From Desulfobacteraceae bacterium (GTDB lineage: Bacteria; Desulfobacterota; Desulfobacteria; Desulfobacterales; Desulfosalsimonadaceae): a DNA stretch of 7,072 bases. The position numbers and the translations under genes were made by a program. The notes beneath the pieces were generated by a model that did not search any database, was not told where the DNA came from, and saw nothing but the letters and a program-made list of their open reading frames with translations. Location of the stretch: NCBI GenBank assembly GCA_021162325.1, contig JAGGYV010000363.1, positions 1 to 7,072 on the forward strand, in the 5' to 3' direction. This document shows positions 1 through 5,488 of this stretch, piece after piece; the first letter of the stretch is position 1; every line of letters begins with the position of its first letter.

Positions 1-671
1 ATCAGGCCCTGTCCGAACCCGCCCGTGATACCCGTCTGAAAGATCTTTTTTTTGTGTTCATAAACGATTTCAAGTATCGGTTCATTATTCAGCTGATTGT
101 CCCATCCTTCAGGCTGAATGTCATCAAACACACTATGAACGGCTTTCTGGCACTCCTCCGCATAGGAGCTGGGACCGACCAGGCCGAGTGTAATTTCTAT
201 GGAGTCCATTTCCCGGTCCAAGCGGCTGTGAAAACCAAGCGACAGGTAGGAGATGCCGGCGTATGGGCGTTCGTCATCGACGACATCTTCTGCTTCAATA
301 TCATCCGGGGTGTAAATGTTTTGTCCCAGTGCAAAGGTAATATTTTTTTTCCGCTCCGGTTCTTTTTCAAAGGGAATGTATTTGACAAGGGGATACAGCC
401 AGCGATGGGGCCAGACATTTTGGGGGTATTGGTCTTTAATCTCAGAACTCCAGGTCAGTTTTAAACCGCTGCTGTATTCACCGTCTTCACCGGAAAAATA
501 ATCATTTTCAAGATAGATACTGAATGTGTTTAAGTTTTTTTCAGGCAACTCTTCGGCAATTGAGAAAAAAGGAAATGCCAGTATGGAAAAGGTGACGGCT
601 GCAATTAATTTAATTGCAAGTGTTTTTAAGTTACATAAACGTAAAGAGCCGGTTTCGGGATATGAAATCAT
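1..671 (-). CDS. lpxR: LpxR-family lipid A 3'-O-deacylase, partial (C-terminus beyond left edge)
   Basis: This outer-membrane beta-barrel family (DUF2219/LpxR) removes the 3'-acyloxyacyl group from lipid A in a Ca2+-dependent reaction. Read on the minus strand from ATG 671, 223 codons are open to the window edge; family members are about 300 residues, so the C-terminal third is missing. Residues 18-39 form a hydrophobic signal peptide, with likely cleavage after FSIA39. The mature N-terminus has YLENDYF (N56, D57) and GEYSSGLKL (S67), matching the Asn-Asp and Thr active-site positions of Salmonella LpxR. GQNIYTPDDI (116-125), DERPYAG (133-139), GLVGPSS (163-169), H179 (catalytic His position) and GWDNQLNNEP (189-198) are family hallmarks. 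By a gapless alignment from memory, the Salmonella Glu128 position is Ile185 here. AGGAG lies 5 nt before the ATG, which overlaps the permease stop as ATGA, so the two genes are probably translationally coupled. The family is secure; the enzymatic activity is inferred. Confidence 0.88.
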   Translation of the reverse strand, partial: MISYPETGSLRLCNLKTLAIKLIAAVTFSILAFPFFSIAEELPEKNLNTFSIYLENDYFSGEDGEYSSGLKLTWSSEIKDQYPQNVWPHRWLYPLVKYIPFEKEPERKKNITFALGQNIYTPDDIEAEDVVDDERPYAGISYLSLGFHSRLDREMDSIEITLGLVGPSSYAEECQKAVHSVFDDIQPEGWDNQLNNEPILEIVYEHKKKIFQTGITGGFGQGL

Positions 672-1774
672 GGCGTCTCCTGAATGTTTGATGGTTCAAC
701 GAAATCTGAATTTTTTGTAAAGATGACTTTTTTTATAAACCAGGTTTTAATGACGGCATGCACCAGCGTTGCCAGCGGGATAGCAAAAAATAACCCCCAG
801 AAGCCCCAGAAGCCGCCAAAAACCAAGACTGCAACAATAATGGCAACCGGATGGATGTTCACAACACCTGACAGCAGCAGCGGAACCAGTATGTTGCCGT
901 CAATCAATTGAATCACAGCGTATGCGATAATGGTTTTGGTTAAATCCGGACTGATTCCCCACTGAAAAAAAGCGATCAGTACAACGGGCAGGGCCATAAC
1001 CGTGGCTCCGATATAGGGGATCAGAACCGATAAGCCGATAAAAAGAGACATCAGCATGGGGTAGTTCAGGCCAAGAATGCTGAATGTCAAATAACTTGCT
1101 GACCATACAATGAGGATTTCCCATATTTTTCCGCGAACATAATTGCTGATTTGCTGATTGACTTCATTCCAGACTTCGTTGGCTAAATCGCGATTTTTGG
1201 GGAGAAATCCTTTCATCCAGTCTAAAATTAGGGTTTTATCTTTGAGAAAAAATAAGACCAGAAACGGTACCAGCACAAAATAGACAAGCACTGTGATTAA
1301 ACTTTTAACGGATGCAACAGAAGAAAAAATAGCGGCCTGGCCGAGTCGGGTGAGTTCTGATTTTAAAAAGCTAATCAGATTATTGATCTGGAATTCTGAA
1401 ATAAATTCCGGATAGCGTTCCGGCAACTGCATGAGTTGTTCCTGGGCATGGGATATCATGGCGGGCAGGTCGGAAATCAGTTGGCCGATTTGTTGGGAGA
1501 TTAACGGCAGGAGACCGCCTATCAGGAGAAAGGAGCAAAAGATGAATAATAAAAAGGATAAAAAAACGGAAATATTTCTGGGGATTTTTAATTTTTGAAG
1601 GGTGCCGACAATCCCTTCAAGCAGATAGGCGATTATCAATCCGGCAAAAACCGGCACCAGCATTTTTCCTAACAGGAAAATAAAAAGAAATCCTGAAATA
1701 AGAAAAAACCAGAGAATGATAATCTGTGGATCAGAAAAACGCTGGTTAAACCAGTTGCGAAACATATTAATCAT
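668..1774 (-). CDS. AI-2E/PerM-family (UPF0118) membrane protein
   Basis: A 368-residue polytopic inner-membrane protein of the AI-2E exporter/PerM/YdiK family (PF01594), whose members include TqsA and Na+/H+ antiporter-like proteins; the substrate cannot be told from sequence. Hydrophobic segments lie at about 17-36, 38-55, 68-91, 157-178, 219-236, 240-270, 282-300 and 308-345. A long amphipathic stretch at about 92-155 fits the family's characteristic large loop after the third segment. Diagnostic motifs are IPYIGATVMALP (252-263), DGNILVPLLLSGVVNIHP (292-309) and GFWGFWGLFFAIPLA (321-335). Length is normal. The start is uncertain: ATG 1774 and ATG 1765 (residue 4) are both possible and neither has a good Shine-Dalgarno, while a well-placed one serves an overlapping upstream ORF at 1811. 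It is followed by lpxR with a 4-nt overlap, suggesting a two-gene envelope operon. Confidence 0.9.
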   Translation of the reverse strand: MINMFRNWFNQRFSDPQIIILWFFLISGFLFIFLLGKMLVPVFAGLIIAYLLEGIVGTLQKLKIPRNISVFLSFLLFIFCSFLLIGGLLPLISQQIGQLISDLPAMISHAQEQLMQLPERYPEFISEFQINNLISFLKSELTRLGQAAIFSSVASVKSLITVLVYFVLVPFLVLFFLKDKTLILDWMKGFLPKNRDLANEVWNEVNQQISNYVRGKIWEILIVWSASYLTFSILGLNYPMLMSLFIGLSVLIPYIGATVMALPVVLIAFFQWGISPDLTKTIIAYAVIQLIDGNILVPLLLSGVVNIHPVAIIVAVLVFGGFWGFWGLFFAIPLATLVHAVIKTWFIKKVIFTKNSDFVEPSNIQETP

Positions 1775-1811
1775 TATTAAAATTACGGGTGGTTTCAGAA
1801 GTGTTGGTCAT
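1767..1811 (-). CDS. Short upstream ORF / possible leader peptide of the permease gene
   Basis: A 14-codon ORF (MTNTSETTRNFNND) starts at ATG 1811 and is preceded by AAAGGTGA, with 9 nt between AGG and ATG. This is a much better ribosome site than anything before the permease ATGs. Its TAA (1769-1767) lies inside the permease start region: it overlaps the ATG-1774 frame by 8 nt and sits one base before ATG 1765 (TAA-T-ATG). Two readings fit. It may be a leader whose termination allows ribosomes to reinitiate on the permease. Alternatively it may be the true permease N-terminus, separated by a frameshift or base-call error. The peptide resembles no known leader (no His, Trp or Leu runs). Confidence 0.4.
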   Translation of the reverse strand: MTNTSETTRNFNND

Positions 1812-1837
1812 TTGAAGTCACCTTTGCTTGAAAGTGT

Positions 1838-1859
1838 TCCCCCGGTGAGTCCCCGGGAC
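1838..1859. other. GC-rich inverted repeat upstream of the permease leader
   Basis: Within an otherwise AT-leaning 117-nt gap there is a GC-dense patch with two competing symmetries: CCCGG (1841-1845) with CCGGG (1853-1857) across 7 nt, and GTCCC-C-GGGAC (1849-1859). It lies about 25-45 nt upstream of the leader ATG, on the 5' side of the permease/lpxR message or at its promoter. It could be an operator or a short RNA stem. No T-tract follows on the minus strand, so it does not look like a terminator for the upstream DUF4404 gene. I see no convincing promoter nearby. Confidence 0.3.
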
Positions 1860-1928
1860 CGAGCGTGCAAATAACGCCAAAACCGGCTCATTCTGTTGAA
1901 GTTACATAGAAGAAGAAGTCAGTGTGGT

Positions 1929-2261
1929 TTAAATTCCAATTTTAGAGAGAAACGAACAAATAGAATTTACCGTGTTTACCAGTTTGGGATACGATGCATG
2001 CAGTTCTTTCACGGACGAGGAAAGGCCCTCTAAAGAAATTTTAACAAGCAGCGGATCGATTTGATCACGGGTCGTTTCATGGGCAGAAATTTTTGTAAAA
2101 CCTTTAATACTTAATGCGGTTTCTTGTTCCGTCTCACTGAGTTCGTTTATTCCGGCATTTAATTCATTCAGCAGTTCAAAATATTCTTTTTTTTTATCCG
2201 TCGGAATATTCGGCGATTGTTTAATTTTAGATTCTATTTTTTCAAGCGTATGTTTTAACAT
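1929..2261 (-). CDS. DUF4404-like small protein, function unknown
   Basis: A 110-residue cytoplasmic protein, mostly helical and charged, with no signal peptide or membrane segment. The N-terminus (1-45; LEKIESKIKQSP then KKKEYFELLNELNAGI) reads as two amphipathic helices. The C-terminus LHASYPKLVNTVNSICSFL then SKIGI (about 87-110) resembles the DUF4404 (PF14357) ending with its HP-x-L pattern and terminal GI; that assignment is from memory of the family. The function of DUF4404 is unknown. ATG 2261 directly abuts the TAA of the TetR gene (2264-2262), and AAGGGG within the end of that gene serves as ribosome site, so the two are surely co-transcribed and probably translationally coupled. No terminator hairpin is visible after the stop. 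Confidence 0.8.
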   Translation of the reverse strand: MLKHTLEKIESKIKQSPNIPTDKKKEYFELLNELNAGINELSETEQETALSIKGFTKISAHETTRDQIDPLLVKISLEGLSSSVKELHASYPKLVNTVNSICSFLSKIGI

Positions 2262-2843
2262 TTAGACCCCTTTTATTTTTACATCCAGATGCCTGACAAA
2301 TTCATCACCTGTAATGGTATTCACATTTAATAATGATTGAATTAAAAAACCATCAAGTGCCGCAATGATAAGAGATGACAATATTTTATGATTGGTGATG
2401 TCAGGGTCAAGTTTTGAAAATCCTTCTGTGATCATACGTTTCCATTCCTGATAGTTTTTTCGGAATCGTTCTTTTAAATTTTCATTATCATTTAATGCCT
2501 GCTGAACAAGGTATAAATGAAGGCGGCCACGGGTGTCAGCATCAAGAATGCGTTTAAATAGAATTTTCAGCAAGTCTTCCCAGCTTGCGTTCCCATGGCT
2601 TTCTTCAATAATTTTAAAAAGATTTTTGGAGATCTGGTTAATGTGGGTTTCTGCGATATCAAATATTAATTCATTTTTCGAAGCATAGTAATAATAAAGG
2701 CTTCCCTTACTGATTCCGGCTTCGTCGGCAATATCTGCCAGGCTTGTTTTGTCGATTCCTTTTTGAACAATCAGGCGTGTTCCGGCATCAATAATGTGCT
2801 GTTTTTTATCGGCCTGTTTTTTTTCTTTTTTTTTTTTGTTCAA
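2262..2843 (-). CDS. TetR/AcrR-family transcriptional regulator
   Basis: A ligand-responsive DNA-binding repressor, 193 residues if started at TTG 2843. With that numbering, helix 1 is about 14-29 (KKQHIIDAGTRLIVQKG) and the helix-turn-helix is about 33-53 (TSLADIADEAGISKGSLYYYY), followed by the usual ASKNELIFD. The C-terminal ligand/dimer domain (about 60-193) is not diagnostic of an inducer. The reading frame is open back to a GTG at 2930, but that codon lies inside the terminator stem of the upstream oxidoreductase gene and the added 29 residues are unlike a TetR N-terminus. TTG 2843 has AAGGGA with 7 nt spacing and is the only TTG, GTG or ATG codon between the two. The N-terminus is Lys-rich, encoded by A12-G-A8. 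The DUF4404 gene follows with zero spacing. The targets could be this operon, the adjacent oxidoreductase cluster or the permease/lpxR pair. Confidence 0.9.
   Translation of the reverse strand: MNKKKKEKKQADKKQHIIDAGTRLIVQKGIDKTSLADIADEAGISKGSLYYYYASKNELIFDIAETHINQISKNLFKIIEESHGNASWEDLLKILFKRILDADTRGRLHLYLVQQALNDNENLKERFRKNYQEWKRMITEGFSKLDPDITNHKILSSLIIAALDGFLIQSLLNVNTITGDEFVRHLDVKIKGV
2817..2837 (-). repeat. A12-G-A8 homopolymer tract at the start of the TetR gene
   Basis: On the coding strand, twelve A, one G and eight A follow the second codon of the regulator (codons 3-9, KKKKEKK). Runs of this length are known sites of replication slippage, transcriptional slippage and sequencing error. 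A one-base change would put the whole DNA-binding domain out of frame. Confidence 0.9.
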
Positions 2844-2850
2844 CGAATAT

Positions 2851-2855
2851 CCCTT
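2851..2855 (-). promoter_or_regulatory. Ribosome binding site deciding the TetR TTG start
   Basis: AAGGG on the minus strand, 7 nt before TTG 2843. It supports the TTG over the GTG at 2930, which has no Shine-Dalgarno and sits in a terminator stem. Confidence 0.65.
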
Positions 2856-2871
2856 AATGGATTTTGCTTCT

Positions 2872-2918
2872 TTTTGTGTACAAAAGGGTATTATGGGGTT
2901 GTTTATAATTGAAATTAA
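2872..2918 (-). promoter_or_regulatory. Candidate promoter and operator of the TetR-DUF4404 operon
   Basis: On the minus strand, CATAAT (2895-2890) matches five of six -10 bases. TTAATT (2918-2913), 17 bp upstream, is a weak -35 (three of six). The inverted repeat TTTTGT-GT-ACAAAA (2872-2885, 6-bp arms) lies 4 bp beyond the -10 and covers the predicted transcription start, a usual place for a TetR-type autoregulatory operator. The arms are short and AT-rich, so chance is possible. Confidence 0.4.
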
Positions 2919-2920
2919 GT

Positions 2921-2955
2921 AAAAAGCCACGCCTTAAATAGATTTTAAGGCGTGG
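2921..2955 (-). terminator. Rho-independent terminator of the oxidoreductase gene
   Basis: A perfect 12-bp stem (arms 2927-2938 and 2944-2955, CCACGCCTTAAA with its complement) and a 5-nt loop are followed on the minus strand by CTTTTTACTT. It lies 42 nt past the oxidoreductase stop and separates that operon from the TetR unit. On the plus strand the stem is followed only by TTTAAAAATT, so activity in that direction would be weak, and no plus-strand gene needs it. Confidence 0.88.
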
Positions 2956-2997
2956 TTTAAAAATTCTGTGAATTATGATTGATTGCCGGATTATAAA

Positions 2998-4875
2998 TTA
3001 TGCTGTATCCAGCAATGTCGCCAGATCCTGAAGATCGATACTATCGAGAATGCTTTTTGCGGGGATGCCGTTTTTATTAAATCCTCGAAGTTCATAAAAC
3101 TCCGCAAGCATTTTGTCCATGTCAGGTAAACTTCCTTCGGTCGGGCCGTCTTCCATAACTGTCATCAGACGCTTGGGCAGTCTGTCATCTTCAGCCCTTG
3201 CACCGAAAAGATTTGTCAATCCCCGTTTTAAATACCAAACGCGTCGCCCGATTTCCATGACTTCATTCAGCGTATAGTCAAACCCGGTTACATAATTCAC
3301 CATATTCAATGCCTGCGTTGCATTTAAGGGCATTCCGCCGAGATTGCAGAATACCGCGCAATTTGAAAAAAACATTCCGTAATCCTGAGCAACCACGTTT
3401 AACTGTGCCCGTTCGTCACTGCCTTCCGGGAGATCGGCAGACAATTCCGGGATTTCCGGGATATAAATCATCCCGCCTTCCGCCTCAAAGGTGAGGCTGG
3501 CTTCATGACAGGCGCCTCTGGGTGATATGGCATAAGCCAATCCATACCCGTGAGCATTTCTCGGATCATGCATGGGCGCTTCAAGGCCTTTAACTGTTGT
3601 CAAAAAATCAGTGGCGTTGCCGCCGATGTGTTCTGCGGCTTTTAAACTTCCCTGAGCTAAAACAGCACCAAATCCTTCCTGTTTTGCAATTTTTTCTGTC
3701 ATTTGAACAATCGCTTCAGAATTACCCCAGGTCAGGGATAGTCCATCGGTATCTTTTTCAGTGATCAAACCGTTTTCAAAGCATTCCATTGCAAAGGCAA
3801 TCGTTGATCCGCAAGTGATGGTATCCATGCCGTATCGGTTACAGATGTCATTCGCTTTGGCAATTGATTCAATGCTTGGATTTAAACACATGGTTCCGAA
3901 AGTAGCGATGGTCTCATATTCCGGGCCGGGGCCTTTCTCCATTTTAAAGGGGCCGTCTTTTACTTCTGCATTCTTTTTACATGCCACACTGCATCCATAG
4001 CAGGTTTTATGGCCTGCAAAAATTTTTTCTTCAATTTCGGTCGGACCGATATCATCGATTTGATCCCAGTCGCTCAGCTGCCAGTTTTTAATCGGTATGT
4101 CACCGCTGATGATTCCGACATCCATATGGGTGGCCGTTCCGGAAGAATGAATAGCACTAATGCCGATACTTTCTTCATACACTTCATCCAGCTCGATTTT
4201 CAGCGCTTCAAGCTTTTCAGGGTCGGCAATATCCACCTTGCCGGTTCCGCTGACATAGATTGCTTTAAGCTGCTTGGAACCCCATACCGCACCCATTCCC
4301 GTCCGTCCGGCGGCATGGCCTTTATTGTTGATGAGGGATGCGAATTTTACGAGTTTCTCACCGGCCGGACCGATTGCCAAAACCTGTCCCGTTCTTTTGG
4401 ATTCAGGTTTCAGGTCTTCTTTGAGTCCATCGGTAACCGTATAGATATCCTTGCCCCAGTATTTTTCCGCGTTTCTGATTTCAACGGAATCATCATTAAT
4501 AAAAAGATATGAAGGTGTTTTTGCCTTGCCGGTGATGACAATACCGTCATAACCGGCAAACTTAAGATAGGCCCCGAAAAATCCGCCCACGTTGCTGTCT
4601 CCCCAGAAACCGGTCAATGGCGATTTCGAGCAGACGGTCCATCTTGCCACACCGTTCATTTTCAGTCCGGTCAGCGGGCCGGTCATCAATATAAATGGAT
4701 TCGATTCGGATAATGCGTCAAATACCGGATTGCCCTTTATTAAATCCAGATATAGTTGAGTGCCAAAACCCAGCCCGCCGATGTGTTTTCTGGCAAAATT
4801 CCTGTCCAACGGTTTTTTTTCGATATTACCGGAGGTCAGGTCGATATACAGGATTTGTCCAGCATAACCGCCCAT
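2998..4875 (-). CDS. Aldehyde:ferredoxin oxidoreductase family, tungsten/molybdenum bis-pterin enzyme
   Basis: Oxidises an aldehyde to its carboxylic acid with ferredoxin as acceptor, or runs in reverse as a carboxylate reductase; cytoplasmic and oxygen-sensitive. 625 residues from ATG 4875, normal for the family. Landmarks in that numbering: GYAGQILYIDLTSG (3-16), IGGLGFG (32-38), GDSNVGGFFGAYLKFAGYDG (92-111), GRTGMGAVWGSKQLKAI (190-206), the 4Fe-4S ligands CYGCSVAC (C292, C295, C299), PEYET (318-322), DPRNAHGYGLAYAISPRGACH (437-457) and a fourth cluster Cys, probably C510 (C506 is alternative). The frame extends to a TTG at 4896, but then GAGGAG would be coding; GAGGAG sits 9 nt before ATG 4875, so the ATG is chosen. 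It follows the dehydrogenase and SCP2 genes on the same strand after a repeat-filled 153-nt gap and ends at a strong terminator. No ferredoxin or electron-transfer subunit is encoded here. It could belong to a subfamily with other substrates; substrate unknown. Confidence 0.95.
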   Translation of the reverse strand: MGGYAGQILYIDLTSGNIEKKPLDRNFARKHIGGLGFGTQLYLDLIKGNPVFDALSESNPFILMTGPLTGLKMNGVARWTVCSKSPLTGFWGDSNVGGFFGAYLKFAGYDGIVITGKAKTPSYLFINDDSVEIRNAEKYWGKDIYTVTDGLKEDLKPESKRTGQVLAIGPAGEKLVKFASLINNKGHAAGRTGMGAVWGSKQLKAIYVSGTGKVDIADPEKLEALKIELDEVYEESIGISAIHSSGTATHMDVGIISGDIPIKNWQLSDWDQIDDIGPTEIEEKIFAGHKTCYGCSVACKKNAEVKDGPFKMEKGPGPEYETIATFGTMCLNPSIESIAKANDICNRYGMDTITCGSTIAFAMECFENGLITEKDTDGLSLTWGNSEAIVQMTEKIAKQEGFGAVLAQGSLKAAEHIGGNATDFLTTVKGLEAPMHDPRNAHGYGLAYAISPRGACHEASLTFEAEGGMIYIPEIPELSADLPEGSDERAQLNVVAQDYGMFFSNCAVFCNLGGMPLNATQALNMVNYVTGFDYTLNEVMEIGRRVWYLKRGLTNLFGARAEDDRLPKRLMTVMEDGPTEGSLPDMDKMLAEFYELRGFNKNGIPAKSILDSIDLQDLATLLDTA

Positions 4876-4884
4876 AATCTTATT

Positions 4885-4890
4885 CTCCTC
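4885..4890 (-). promoter_or_regulatory. Ribosome binding site deciding the oxidoreductase start
   Basis: GAGGAG on the minus strand, 9 nt before ATG 4875. It lies inside the longer TTG-started reading frame and therefore argues for the ATG. Confidence 0.75.
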
Positions 4891-4910
4891 AATCAATTTA
4901 ATTTATATTG

Positions 4911-5006
4911 TAACGGCTCAGGTAGATAGGCTACAGGCGGAATAAGCTATTTTTAAAAAAATAATTTATTCAGACAGCCCTTCAGCCTAACTAACCTGAG
5001 TCGTTA
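4911..5006. repeat. MITE-like long inverted repeat between the SCP2 and oxidoreductase genes
   Basis: A 96-bp element with long imperfect inverted ends: left 4911-4932 (TAACGGCTCAGGT...AGGCT) and right 4984-5006 (AGCCTAACTA...GTCGTTA), matching at about 20 positions with one extra base and two or three mismatches. Inside are further symmetries, GAATAA/TTATTC (4940-4945, 4966-4971) and TATTTTT-AA-AAAAATA (4949-4964), so either strand could fold almost end to end. The outermost bases are TA on both sides, which would fit insertion at a TA dinucleotide as in IS630/Tc1-type elements, but it has no transposase. On the minus strand no T-run follows the stem closely enough for a terminator. As RNA it would form a large hairpin upstream of the oxidoreductase ribosome site and could alter expression relative to the two upstream genes. 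Confidence 0.7.
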
Positions 5007-5028
5007 TTTTTTATATTAATATATTTTT

Positions 5029-5466
5029 TTATGCTGTGGGAGGCTTATATGCTTTTGTAATATTATATTTCTCGAACCCGTTTTCATCCAGATATTTTGG
5101 ATACATGGCATAAGCGGGTTTAATCGCCGGAAGGAGTTTCAAGACTTTGGGAATCGGGCCTTTCGCAATCATTTCCTTGCGGGTCAAGGCTTTTGTCAGA
5201 TTTACCATGCCGAACCAGAACCGGTGGGCAATGTCTGACGACATGGACATTTCAACAAGAGCTTTGGTTTCCGTATCGTGCGGTCGGACTTCGGCTTTAT
5301 CTCCTGAGCTGTCGATGACGACGATCAGATCCGGATCACTGTATTTAAAGCGAATAACCATTTTTGATTTTAGCAGTTTATCGGCAATTACGGGTGTGTC
5401 CGCAACCAAATTAAAAAATCCAACGATTACTTTTTCAAAATCTTCTGTTGTTTTAAACATTGCCAT
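5029..5466 (-). CDS. SCP2 sterol/lipid-binding-domain protein
   Basis: A 145-residue soluble protein made of a single SCP2 domain (PF02036), a fold with a hydrophobic tunnel that binds fatty acyl chains, acyl-CoA or sterol-like molecules. Seen here: a strand-rich N-terminal half with IRFKYSDPDLIVVIDSSG (about 38-55), then SMSSDIAHRFWFGMVNLTKAL (about 94-114), GPIPKVLKLLPAIKPAYAMYPKYLDENG (about 122-149 by pattern, ending near the C-terminus), which is the conserved bacterial SCP2 helix-and-Pro signature. No signal peptide or membrane segment. AAGGAG lies 10 nt before ATG 5466; an internal ATG two codons later is also possible. It begins 22 nt after the alcohol dehydrogenase stop, so the two are an operon. 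The context suggests binding or delivery of a hydrophobic alcohol, aldehyde or acid to the flanking enzymes; this is an inference, and such proteins can also be orphan lipid binders. Confidence 0.88.
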   Translation of the reverse strand: MAMFKTTEDFEKVIVGFFNLVADTPVIADKLLKSKMVIRFKYSDPDLIVVIDSSGDKAEVRPHDTETKALVEMSMSSDIAHRFWFGMVNLTKALTRKEMIAKGPIPKVLKLLPAIKPAYAMYPKYLDENGFEKYNITKAYKPPTA

Positions 5467-5488
5467 GATTGTTGTTCTCCTTTTTTAG

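Noticed and set aside
54..464. Plus-strand open frame of 136 codons at the left end
   Set aside because: It lies antisense to the clearly recognisable LpxR-family gene on the minus strand, has no convincing ribosome site or family resemblance.
900..1124. Second minus-strand frame within the permease gene
   Set aside because: It overlaps conserved transmembrane segments of the permease in another frame and has no features of its own.
4009..4512. Plus-strand open frame of 167 codons inside the oxidoreductase gene
   Set aside because: It is antisense to conserved oxidoreductase motifs (including the region before GRTGMGAVWGS) and its translation resembles no protein family; a shadow frame.
4911..5006. 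The large hairpin as a Rho-independent terminator between SCP2 and the oxidoreductase
   Set aside because: On the minus strand the outer stem is followed by CAATATAAATT and not a T-run; a MITE-like or RNA-structure reading fits better.
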